Assembly (NCBI GenBank): GCA_019241095.1
Contig: JAFAXJ010000034.1
Location: 1-21,703 of the forward strand
Length of the DNA: 21,703 nucleotides
Origin: Verrucomicrobiota bacterium
GTDB taxonomy: Bacteria > Verrucomicrobiota > Verrucomicrobiia > Chthoniobacterales > JAFAMB01
Direction: 5' to 3'
Notes under the pieces: model-generated
Database searches by the model: none
The model's input: the letters and a program-made list of their open reading frames with translations, nothing else
What the model was told of the DNA's origin: nothing
Program-made: the position numbers and the translations under genes
Shown here: positions 15,305 to 21,703 of the stretch, in pieces
Layout of the letters: each line of letters begins with the position of its first letter
Numbering within the stretch: position 1 is the first letter of the stretch

Positions 15305-16047
15305 AGCTTTGGTTTATTCTTATTTTCGCGCTGGGAGCGGATCTTACGTCTCGAGCTCAAGACGTTCCAAGGCTGATAGCTGAAGCAGATCGGTTGGATG
15401 ACCGAGGGGAAACCGACTCGGCTATACTCACCTTAAAAGAGGCCGAAAAGATTTCGCCAAAAAATCCGGATGTGCTTATTCGGCTATCTCAGGATTACTC
15501 AGATAAACTAGATGCAGCCCGAGAGGGTACGCAAAAAGTGAATTATGCCAAACTCTCGTTTGAGTATGCCAAAGCTGCAGTTAGGGAGGCGCCCAACAGC
15601 CCAGAAGCACATAACGCTTTAGCTATTGCATACGGCAAGATGACCGACTTTGTGGATAACCGGACCAAGATCGAGTATTCAAAAATTGTAAAATCAGAGG
15701 CAGAAAAGAGCCTTAGCCTTAAATCTAAAAATGCGACGGCCCTACTGATCCTGGCACGATGGAATCTGGATATGGCGACTCTGAATCCGATTCTCAAAGT
15801 TTTCGCGCAAGCTTTGTACGGACAGTTGCCTGATGCCTCCAAGGAACTTGCGCTGGAATACTTCAGAAGAGCTATCGCAATTTCTCCTGACCGCTTGATA
15901 TTACATGCTGAGTACGCCGAAGCTTTAGAGACATTAGGCCAAAAACAACAAGCGAAAGCAGAGTGGCAGAAAGTTTTGGAACTCAAGCCTACGGAACCGC
16001 TGGAACGAGACTATCAGGCCATCGCGGCTCGCAAGGTACGGTCCTGA
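15301..16047 (+). CDS. Secreted tetratricopeptide-repeat protein
   Basis: 248 residues starting at a GTG that overlaps the photolyase stop. The N-terminus is a Sec signal peptide (KLWFILIFALGADLTSRAQ). The remainder is helical repeats. One TPR-like pair covers about residues 22-57 (ADRLDDRGETDSAILTLKEAEKISPKNP), another about 85-110 (YAKAAVREAPNSPEAHNALAIAYGKM). The last covers about 178-235 (ALEYFRRAIAISPDRLILHAEYAEALETLGQKQQAKAEWQKVLELKP). The arrangement resembles the regulator-of-microtubule-dynamics-like TPR proteins found in bacteria, but this is a loose impression. It is probably a periplasmic scaffold. The coupling to photolyase has no obvious functional meaning. Confidence 0.82.
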   Translation: MKLWFILIFALGADLTSRAQDVPRLIAEADRLDDRGETDSAILTLKEAEKISPKNPDVLIRLSQDYSDKLDAAREGTQKVNYAKLSFEYAKAAVREAPNSPEAHNALAIAYGKMTDFVDNRTKIEYSKIVKSEAEKSLSLKSKNATALLILARWNLDMATLNPILKVFAQALYGQLPDASKELALEYFRRAIAISPDRLILHAEYAEALETLGQKQQAKAEWQKVLELKPTEPLERDYQAIAARKVRS

Positions 16048-16068
16048 AGCCGTTGCTCAACTCGGCCT

Positions 16069-16422
16069 ATGAACTATCGTTTTACTGCAGCCGTGGTCGG
16101 TTTCACCGCTGTTGCATGTGGGGCTTTCGGCGCCCATGCATTGCGCAGCACTTTGGAACGGCTGGGCACTGTGCAGGCCTGGCAAACAGGAGCTCTGTAT
16201 CACTTGATTAACGCCGTCGTGTTACTTCTTCTAAGCTCTTGGAGCCGCATACCACGGGTCAGTTATTGGCTGTTTCTTGTCAGTACGATATGTTTCAGCG
16301 GCTCTTTGTATCTGTTTGCTTTGACTTCCGCCCGATTGATGGCTTTGGTGACCCCACTTGGAGGTTTGGTCATGCTGATAGGATGGTTATCGCTTTGCTT
16401 CGGGCAGATTTCTTCCAGGTAG
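16069..16422 (+). CDS. DUF423 family membrane protein
   Basis: 117-residue integral membrane protein of the DUF423 (YgdD-like) family. The diagnostic N-terminal block is ACGAFGAHALRSTLE, followed by WQTGALYHLINAVVLLLL. Three to four membrane helices cover most of the chain, and the C-terminal part FSGSLYLFALTS and TPLGGLVMLIGWLSL also fits the family. Function is unknown in general. It starts 21 bases after the TPR gene with no clear ribosome-binding site, so it is probably the third gene of the photolyase operon. A terminator overlaps its stop codon. Confidence 0.88.
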   Translation: MNYRFTAAVVGFTAVACGAFGAHALRSTLERLGTVQAWQTGALYHLINAVVLLLLSSWSRIPRVSYWLFLVSTICFSGSLYLFALTSARLMALVTPLGGLVMLIGWLSLCFGQISSR

Positions 16423-16452
16423 GGTGGTGTTCCGAGGCGACCCACCCTTTTT
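16421..16452 (+). terminator. Rho-independent terminator after the DUF423 gene
   Basis: AGGGTGG (16421-16427) pairs with CCACCCT (16442-16448) around a 14-base loop and runs directly into TTTTT (16448-16452). It begins inside the stop codon of the DUF423 gene and should end the photolyase-TPR-DUF423 transcript. Confidence 0.75.
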
Positions 16453-16525
16453 GCGGTCGGGCAGCAACTGGCTGCTTGCTTGAGAAGCAGATTCCGATTG
16501 TCTCCCAGGAATCTGCGGTCGAGCC

Positions 16526-16601
16526 GGTCCCGTTACGGACCAAGGAATGCAAGCGCAGCAGTGAACTGCCGGCTGATACCTCTTTCGGTCCCTAACGGAC
16601 C
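16526..16601. repeat. Pair of GGTCC/GGACC hairpins
   Basis: Two related short inverted repeats, at 16526-16541 (six-base loop CGTTAC) and 16587-16601 (five-base loop CTAAC), sit 61 bases apart just upstream of the halogenase-like gene. Both can form five-pair hairpins and may be an operator pair, a leader RNA element or a small dispersed repeat. Confidence 0.45.
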
Positions 16602-16656
16602 AGTTTACTATGATTCCCGCTCGTGAATCAGCTTGATAAATGCCAATCAACACTGA

Positions 16657-18201
16657 ATGCTGCCCACGGAAATGAAGTTTTCGTACGACGTCGTAGTGAT
16701 CGGAGCGGGAATCGCCGGTTCTTCGACGGCAACCCTTCTAAAACGAAAAAATCCTTCATTGCGAATTCTGCTGATTGAAAAATCAGAGGTGTTCGATCGG
16801 AAAGTGGGAGAATCAACCAGTGAAGTGAGCGCTTGCTTCCTGATGAGAGCGCTCAATCTCGCTCAACATCTCGGTCACGAACAGATCATCAAATCGGGTC
16901 TGCGATTTTGGTTCTATAAAGAACCGGAGGATGCTTTTGAGCGATGCGCGGAAATAGGCCCTAAAACCCAAACACGGCTGCCCACGTTTCAGCTTGATCG
17001 GTCTAAGTTGGACCAGGCAGCCTTGGACAAAGCGGTCGACTTGGGATGCGAGACATTGCGTCCCGCCAAGATGCTGAACATGGTTCTTGGCGGCGAGAAC
17101 AATAATGAACTCGCGGTGCAAGTTGGAGAAGAAGTTAGAAATATCTGCGCACGTTGGGTCATCGATGCAAGCGGGCGAGCTGCTACGATCGCCCGTAAGC
17201 TCTCAATTCTTGAGCCGTTGAAGGAGCATCCAACTAGTGCGGTTTGGGCAAGGTTTAAAAACACGTTCGACCTTGATGGTTCAGAGATTTGGGAAAGATC
17301 TCCTGATTTCACAGAACCGTGTTGGGCCATGCGGCAATGGGCTACCAACCATCTCATGGGTTATGGATGGTGGTGTTGGATCATACCCCTTAAAGGGGGA
17401 GATTTTAGTGTAGGCGTTGTTTATGATAGTCGAATCTATCAATTGCCAGCTGGAGCTAACCTCGCAGATCGCCTGAAAGCTCATTTATTGAAGCACCCAC
17501 TGGGACGGCTGCTATTCACCAATGCAGAGCCAATTAAGGCTGATACTCGAGCCTATTCCATGTTGCCGTATTTCAGCAAGCAAACCGTCGGTGACGGTTG
17601 GGCTATGGTCGGCGATGCGGCCGGTTTCCTCGATCCGCTGTATAGTCCAGGGCTGGACTTTGTCTCGTACACGTCTAGCGCTGTGGCGAATCTGGTTGGT
17701 GAAGCGTTAACTGGATGTGATGTCAAAGCGAAGGCCGCCAGTTACGATCAGCAATACCAGCGTCAATTTCGTAACTGGTTCGAAGGGGTTTATAAAGATA
17801 AGTACTACTATCTGGGGGACGTCGAACTGATGTCCGTCGCGTTTTTATTGGATGTCGGAGCATATTTTCTAGGTCCGGTACGCCAAGCGTATAGTCAGAG
17901 TTCGAGTCGGTATTCAGATCTGCCGTATGCTGGATTCGTTGGGGAAGCAGTTGCCAGTGTGATGAAAACATATAATCGACGCCTGGCTGCTCTTGCGAAG
18001 AAGCGGATTGTCTGCGGAACTTACGGTAATCAGAATTTAGATAGTCGGATGTTATTACCAGGTTTCAGTCCGGGCGGTGGGACAGTAAAGTTCCTCATTC
18101 GCGGACTTCGCAAATGGCTTTCGTTGGAGTGGAAGAGTCTTTTTGCCCAAATGCCACCTGAGCCTGCGCGTAGTTTGATGCCGTCTAGTTTAAGTAAGTA
18201 A
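16657..18201 (+). CDS. FAD-dependent oxidoreductase related to flavin-dependent (tryptophan) halogenases
   Basis: Flavoprotein of 514 residues (509 if the ATG at 16672 is used, which starts MKFSYDVVVIGAG). The FAD-binding GAGIAG motif is at 16-21. VGESTSEVSACFL (50-62) matches the GES/GEAT block of halogenases and related monooxygenases. IIKSGLRFWF places a Lys at residue 79, in the context of the catalytic lysine of tryptophan halogenases. WWCWIIP (238-244) contains a complete WxWxIP, the halogenase signature, with Trp instead of Gly just before it. GDAAGFLDPLYSPGLDF (319-335) is the second FAD block. Known members halogenate electron-rich aromatic substrates using FADH2, chloride or bromide and oxygen, but many look-alikes are unassigned. 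No flavin reductase or recognisable biosynthetic cluster is adjacent, so substrate and halogenation activity are unproven. Confidence 0.8.
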   Translation: MLPTEMKFSYDVVVIGAGIAGSSTATLLKRKNPSLRILLIEKSEVFDRKVGESTSEVSACFLMRALNLAQHLGHEQIIKSGLRFWFYKEPEDAFERCAEIGPKTQTRLPTFQLDRSKLDQAALDKAVDLGCETLRPAKMLNMVLGGENNNELAVQVGEEVRNICARWVIDASGRAATIARKLSILEPLKEHPTSAVWARFKNTFDLDGSEIWERSPDFTEPCWAMRQWATNHLMGYGWWCWIIPLKGGDFSVGVVYDSRIYQLPAGANLADRLKAHLLKHPLGRLLFTNAEPIKADTRAYSMLPYFSKQTVGDGWAMVGDAAGFLDPLYSPGLDFVSYTSSAVANLVGEALTGCDVKAKAASYDQQYQRQFRNWFEGVYKDKYYYLGDVELMSVAFLLDVGAYFLGPVRQAYSQSSSRYSDLPYAGFVGEAVASVMKTYNRRLAALAKKRIVCGTYGNQNLDSRMLLPGFSPGGGTVKFLIRGLRKWLSLEWKSLFAQMPPEPARSLMPSSLSK

Positions 18202-18230
18202 ACCGTAAACCGTAATCAGTAACGTACGGT
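18202..18230. repeat. Tandem 7-mer and inverted repeat after the halogenase-like gene
   Basis: AACCGTA occurs twice in tandem from 18201, and its second copy can pair with TACGGT (18225-18230) across ten bases. The element directly follows the stop codon and may form a weak hairpin; there is no T-run. Confidence 0.35.
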
Positions 18231-18314
18231 CGACATATTCCGAGCGTAGAAGTTACAGGTGATTGCTTATGTGCAAGACACGAAATGATGAGCTCCGAAA
18301 CGGGGCGCATTTCT

Positions 18315-19673
18315 ATGGCCAAAAATTTTCAACCACTTTTAGACGAACTTAAAAACATCATTGAAGCTTCCAAGAGCGGACGTTTATCTCAGGCCGATGA
18401 ACAAAAAGGAGCCGGCGTCTTTAAGGATTTGGTTTTGGCCGGAGGCAAAGCACTCTCGAGCGCGCTGGAATTAATAGGCGACCTCCCTTGGTTTGTACCT
18501 GTAAACGGCACGGTCGAGGCCTGGGCTGAGCTAACGCCCGCCAGGCAAAAAAGTTTTTTAGCCGCGCTGAAACCGCTAGAATCTGCTTCCGGTCAGAGAA
18601 TTCGGCTTAGTATGGCACGTGGCCTCTATCGGGTTGACTCGGCTTCCGCTTTGAAGCTGCTGGTGAACACCCTGCAAAGCATCCGAAAAGAGGCGGGGTT
18701 AGAGGTTAAAGACCGGCAAATGATTGCCAGTACATTAATCGGAAAGAACAAACCGTGGTTACTTCAGGTTGATCCGAAAGGACTCAAGCCAGTCGAAGCG
18801 CAGCTCATAGCCCTTTGCGCGATTGAGAGTTCAACGAACGCAAATCCGCCGTCTGCTATGGCGATAATGCAGTGGGCTAAACCATTTCAACCTTTGGCTC
18901 AGATTCCTGAGGCGCTACAGGCGGAGATGGCAAAGACGTTCCGTAAATGGAGTTCCCGTTGGCGAAGTGAGTTAGCCAAAGAGGAGTTGCCACCACAATT
19001 GGCCGAGGCTGTACAAACTAAAGCCGCAGCCGTACGTGAGCCCGACAATCAGCAAAGCCAGAAACCTGCCCAAGAAAAACCGTCGGTACAGGAACAGATT
19101 GCGCCTCACCCTGGGCCAAAGCATACAACTAAGCTTGAACAGCCAGTTCAAAGATCAGAACGCCAGGACAAACATGTCGTTCATCCTAAAACTTGGCCTG
19201 AAATCTCGGATCTGCTGCGACAAGTCGAAAACCGATTTCACGATTTGCGCACTGAGCTCAGTTCCGTGCGCAACCAACTGAAACAGATCCAACCGCAGCA
19301 GAAAACGCCTGAGCCAAACAGCATCTCGCACAGCCGTGAAATTGCTAAATTGCGTGAGGAGAATGCACAATTATGCGAGACGATCAACCAACTCCAGGAA
19401 ACACTGAACGAACTCGCGAACGAGAGATTCGACATAGCCATTAGCTCCGGTGCCGATACAGAGAACCCGGTGACCGATCCGCTGCAGCAGTATAAATCGT
19501 TGTTAACGATGCGCCTTCGCGATCAGATTACTAAGTTCCAAGCATTGAACCGCGAAAGCCACGTAGATGGTTTGCCGTTACTTGTAGATAATCTTCTGCA
19601 CACGCTTGAGGAGAACGGGATTGACCTCTCAAACCTGGCGCCGCCACCCCCTCCAGTAAAGCGGAGGTATTGA
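18315..19673 (+). CDS. Unrecognised coiled-coil protein
   Basis: 452 residues from the ATG at 18315, preceded by GGGG at nine bases; an ATG at 18285 would add ten residues. I do not recognise a family. The N-terminal 230 residues look helical, with motifs such as FQPLLDELKNIIEASKSGRL, AWAELTPARQKSFLAALKPL and RLSMARGLYRVD, suggesting a folded helical domain. A Gln/Pro/Lys-rich linker spans about residues 240-300. A heptad-patterned coiled coil (about 305-390; LLRQVENRFHDLRTELSSVRNQLKQI, IAKLREENAQLCETINQLQETLNEL) follows. The C-terminal domain (YKSLLTMRLRDQITKFQALN, LVDNLLHTLEENGIDL) ends in a run of prolines and a basic KRRY tail. There is no signal peptide or membrane segment, so it is probably cytoplasmic, perhaps a scaffold. 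No operon partner is obvious. Confidence 0.8.
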   Translation: MAKNFQPLLDELKNIIEASKSGRLSQADEQKGAGVFKDLVLAGGKALSSALELIGDLPWFVPVNGTVEAWAELTPARQKSFLAALKPLESASGQRIRLSMARGLYRVDSASALKLLVNTLQSIRKEAGLEVKDRQMIASTLIGKNKPWLLQVDPKGLKPVEAQLIALCAIESSTNANPPSAMAIMQWAKPFQPLAQIPEALQAEMAKTFRKWSSRWRSELAKEELPPQLAEAVQTKAAAVREPDNQQSQKPAQEKPSVQEQIAPHPGPKHTTKLEQPVQRSERQDKHVVHPKTWPEISDLLRQVENRFHDLRTELSSVRNQLKQIQPQQKTPEPNSISHSREIAKLREENAQLCETINQLQETLNELANERFDIAISSGADTENPVTDPLQQYKSLLTMRLRDQITKFQALNRESHVDGLPLLVDNLLHTLEENGIDLSNLAPPPPPVKRRY

Positions 19674-19780
19674 GAGGAAGCCGAGGGAGGCGGAGGCAGC
19701 GGCTAGCTCAAAGCTAGCAAGCTTCCAGCTTGGAACCTGAACTGAGAGCAAGGCTCCGCGCGCTAGGACGGTTGCGAATA

Positions 19781-19828
19781 GCGGGAACCTTTCGGCGCCG
19801 GCTCGGAGATGCTCGGTAATGTTCCCGC
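19781..19828. repeat. Long-loop inverted repeat GCGGGAAC/GTTCCCGC
   Basis: Perfect 8-base arms at 19781-19788 and 19821-19828 enclose 32 bases that include the palindrome CGGCGCCG and two copies of GCTCGG. The whole could fold as a branched RNA or cruciform. Its role is unknown. Confidence 0.45.
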
Positions 19829-19890
19829 CAAAGAGCCCTGATGCATGTCAGGTCCTTCGAAAGAACTGAATTCGTCGCCACATTGCAGCG

Positions 19891-19960
19891 GGTCAGTTGG
19901 TCAGTTGGAAGCCGAGTTCTTGTACACTGGCGAGCATCAAGGTGTTTCAAAGTTTCAAAG
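19891..19960. repeat. Two short tandem duplications upstream of dinB
   Basis: GGTCAGTT is repeated twice at 19891-19906 and GTTTCAAA twice at 19944-19959. Both are perfect two-copy 8-mers, consistent with replication slippage in noncoding DNA. Confidence 0.6.
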
Positions 19961-20068
19961 GCGGATTTCTTAGCTGTTTGGCTCTGTGCTTGCATACGCC
20001 ATTTTAGCTCAAAGTTGTCATACAATTTATCACTGGAGCGCTCTGGAAGACCCTTGCTGTTTACCAGC

Positions 20069-20086
20069 CTCCTGGCGCGGCAGGAG
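20069..20086. repeat. Hairpin in the dinB leader
   Basis: CTCCTG (20069-20074) pairs perfectly with CAGGAG (20081-20086) around a GC-rich six-base loop, 37 bases ahead of the dinB start. No T-run follows. It may influence dinB translation or terminate upstream transcription weakly. Confidence 0.4.
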
Positions 20087-20123
20087 CCTTGCTCTTCAGG
20101 ATTTGCTCTCCTAAATTCGCCTT

Positions 20124-21164
20124 GTGTCGCGAACAGTCATCCATCTCGATATGGATTGTTTTTATGCGGCGATAGAGGTTCGCGATCATCCGGAACTCAA
20201 AGGGAAACCGGTGGCGGTTGGAGGCTCTCGGGATCGTCGCGGGGTATTGACGACCTGCAATTATGAAGCGCGAAGTTTCGGAGTGCGCTCGGCGATGCCA
20301 ACGTTCAAAGCGTTGCAACTTTGCCCAAGCCTGATCGTTATGCCCACCCGATTCGAGGTTTATCGGCAGGAATCGGCAAAGATTCGTGAGATATTACATC
20401 GTTTCACTTCACTGGTGGAACCTTTGTCGCTGGATGAAGCTTTTCTGGATGTTTCTCACCATCAGGGGGATCGAGCCTCGCTTGCAGCTATCATTCGTCA
20501 ACTCATATTCCAGAAAACCGCATTGACAGCCTCGGCCGGAATCGCTCCGAACAAGATGCTTGCGAAGATCGCCAGCGATTGGAAGAAACCCAACGGCCAG
20601 TTTGAAATCCGTGAAGCCGAGGTGGGCTCCTTTATATACCCACTCCCGGTCAATAGATTATGGGGAATCGGAGCAAAGTCGACGGAGAAATTTGCCACTC
20701 TCGGGATCACTACCTGTGGAGACCTTCAAAAAGCTACTCGGATTCAACTTCACGACTGGTTTGGAAAATTCGGTTCTGAACTCTATTTACTGTGTCGCGG
20801 AATTGATCGTCGTGAAGTCACGCCTGACCGCGAACGAAAATCGTTAAGCAATGAACGTACCTTTTCAAGCGATCTTACCTCAGTGGCTCAGTGCGAAGCG
20901 CAAATACCAATCCTTTTTGACGAATTGGTTACTGATATCCATAAATCCGGGCTTCTGGATCGGGTGAAAAGCGTTTTCGTGAAGATTCGTTTCGCCGATT
21001 TTACGCGCACCACAGTCGAGAAATCACGAGCTCCCTTGAAAGCTGAATCTTTTGTGGAGCTTTTGCGAACGGGTTTAGACCGCAAAGCTCTCAATGTTCG
21101 GTTACTTGGACTTGGAGTTCGTTTCAGAGAAGAGGTCGAATCCAACCAACTGGAACTTCTCTAG
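20124..21164 (+). CDS. dinB: DNA polymerase IV (Y-family translesion polymerase)
   Basis: Error-prone polymerase that bypasses lesions and extends mismatched ends. It has 346 residues, typical for DinB. The start is GTG at 20124 (MSRTVIHLDMDCFYAAIE), matching the family N-terminus, with no visible Shine-Dalgarno sequence. Catalytic acidic residues are D9 in HLDMDCF and the D-E of SLDEAFLDVS. YEARSFGVRSAMP, GIAPNKMLAKIASDWKKPNG (palm) and LPVNRLWGIGAKSTEKFATLGI (thumb helix-hairpin-helix) are intact. The little-finger domain follows, and the C-terminus ends NQLELL, a good match to the QLxL(F/L) beta-clamp-binding motif. It appears to be transcribed alone. SOS control is plausible from family knowledge, but no operator was seen. 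Confidence 0.95.
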   Translation: MSRTVIHLDMDCFYAAIEVRDHPELKGKPVAVGGSRDRRGVLTTCNYEARSFGVRSAMPTFKALQLCPSLIVMPTRFEVYRQESAKIREILHRFTSLVEPLSLDEAFLDVSHHQGDRASLAAIIRQLIFQKTALTASAGIAPNKMLAKIASDWKKPNGQFEIREAEVGSFIYPLPVNRLWGIGAKSTEKFATLGITTCGDLQKATRIQLHDWFGKFGSELYLLCRGIDRREVTPDRERKSLSNERTFSSDLTSVAQCEAQIPILFDELVTDIHKSGLLDRVKSVFVKIRFADFTRTTVEKSRAPLKAESFVELLRTGLDRKALNVRLLGLGVRFREEVESNQLELL

Positions 21165-21260
21165 CGATAAAAGGTCGAAGGCATTAATCGTTGATGCAGG
21201 ATGGCAAGCCGATGCGCATAATATTCACAGTACGCGCTCATGCGTGCTTGCAAACTTTTT

Positions 21261-21288
21261 TAGGCGCTCTTAGGCGCTCTTGGGGGGG
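21261..21288. repeat. Tandem 10-mer plus G7 run
   Basis: TAGGCGCTCT is repeated perfectly twice (21261-21280); one T later a run of seven G follows. The unit sits after a T-rich stretch downstream of dinB. It is a slippage-prone tract with no known role. Confidence 0.6.
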
Positions 21289-21539
21289 AACACAAGGGAC
21301 GCTGTAATACGACCCAACAGGCGGCGCTCACGAAGATAGTAATCTCTTTTCTGCCCGCTGAGACATGATATGGCTTGCGGGCGGGAGCTGCGGCTGTATG
21401 GCCGGTGGTCGCACCTTGCAGGCCAAGGAAGTAAAGAGAATCACCCGTCTAGCCCGCTTTTTGCATCATGTGATAGCGAGCGCCGAGTTAGATCCAGATT
21501 TGATGGGGTTGGGAGCGCAGGAGTCAAAAGTCGGGCTGA

Positions 21540-21560
21540 GATGCCGCCAGAGGCGGCATC
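21540..21560. repeat. Perfect 9-bp palindrome, possible dispersed element copy
   Basis: GATGCCGCC and GGCGGCATC flank a three-base loop AGA. The core GCCGCCAGAGGCG matches the reverse complement of the palindrome at 2317-2329 at 12 of 13 positions. The lack of a T-run argues against a simple terminator and for a REP-like repeat. Confidence 0.6.
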
Positions 21561-21703
21561 GGAAGACACCGCAGGTAATCCACCGTTATTTTTCTGGTGC
21601 CGGGGTCAGCACCTAGAGAGTTTTAACCGAAGCATTCTAAGCAAGAGCAAAAGAGCTCTTTGAGGGGAAAGCTGGAGCTCAGCCACAGCCGGATTCTTCG
21701 GGT

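Larger units (their letters stand above)
19674..20123. other. Intergenic region before dinB, rich in short repeats
   Basis: 450 bases without a supportable gene. After the coiled-coil gene come two adjacent small hairpins, GCTAGC/GCTAGC (19702-19718) and CAAGCT/AGCTTG (19718-19732). A longer inverted repeat, two 8-bp tandem duplications and a hairpin just ahead of dinB follow; they are listed separately. I found no convincing LexA-type operator or strong sigma-70 promoter. Confidence 0.5.
21165..21703. other. Intergenic region after dinB to window end, no supportable gene
   Basis: 539 bases. Open frames at 21365-21616 and 21370-21663 have no family resemblance, compete with each other and cross a strong palindrome, so I treat them as non-coding. 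The block holds a tandem 10-mer (TAGGCGCTCT twice, 21261-21280) followed at once by seven G residues, and a 9-bp palindrome at 21540-21560. A gene beginning past the window edge could have its promoter here. Confidence 0.5.

Noticed and set aside
15543..15986. 147-codon open frame on the minus strand inside the TPR gene
   Set aside because: It is antisense to Ala/Leu/Lys-rich helical repeats, which commonly leave an open reverse frame; no start signal or motif.
19674..20123. SOS (LexA) operator ahead of dinB
   Set aside because: No palindromic operator of a known LexA type was found near the start; the inverted repeat at 19781 is too widely spaced.
21365..21663. Two overlapping plus-strand frames near the window end as possible small proteins
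   Set aside because: They overlap in different frames, cross the 21540-21560 palindrome, lack a ribosome-binding site and have low-complexity Arg/Ser/Gly composition.
1..21703. tRNA or rRNA genes, CRISPR arrays, insertion sequences
   Set aside because: No cloverleaf with a T-loop consensus, no regularly spaced repeats and no transposase-like product were seen.

Overview
The window reads as an ordinary, densely coded bacterial chromosome segment. I infer a member of the Verrucomicrobiota, probably a soil Chthoniobacterales-like lineage. The reasons are a PEP-CTERM protein beside an OpgD-like glucan protein, lipA beside rplM-rpsI, thiH-thiS-dnaG-rpoD in a row, a DUF3106-like secreted protein, and many starts without a clear Shine-Dalgarno sequence. 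This assignment rests on gene content only. No rRNA, tRNA, insertion sequence, prophage or CRISPR array was recognised.

Layout. From 1 to about 4190 the genes run on the minus strand: a phytoene desaturase (crtI type) cut by the window edge, a polyprenyl diphosphate synthase coupled to it by a TAATG overlap, a Tat-exported OpgD/MdoG-type glucan protein, and a possible 40-residue membrane peptide. A PEP-CTERM protein (4589-5440, plus) is followed by about 525 bp without a firm gene. From 5966 to 11909 the genes run on the plus strand: thiH, thiS, dnaG, rpoD, then a single-pass membrane protein and a secreted helical protein. lipA, rpsI and rplM (11906-13770) run on the minus strand. From 13907 to 21164 the genes run on the plus strand: a class I photolyase, a secreted TPR protein, a DUF423 membrane protein, a flavin-dependent halogenase-like enzyme, an unrecognised coiled-coil protein, and DNA polymerase IV. 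The last 539 bp hold no gene I can support.

How the genes work together. The synthase and desaturase would supply and desaturate a C30-C40 carotenoid precursor. ThiH and ThiS serve thiamine thiazole synthesis, although ThiG is not adjacent. DnaG and RpoD form the replication/transcription core of the classical macromolecular-synthesis cluster, here without rpsU. Photolyase and Pol IV are DNA-damage functions but are not in one operon. The rplM and photolyase promoters overlap back to back in a 136-bp gap.

No obviously new multi-gene system is visible. The items most worth a second look are the halogenase-like enzyme, which keeps a candidate lysine and a WxWxIP motif, the unrecognised coiled-coil protein, a palindrome shared by two distant intergenic regions, a Lys/Thr periodic micro-ORF, and a small membrane ORF upstream of opgD.
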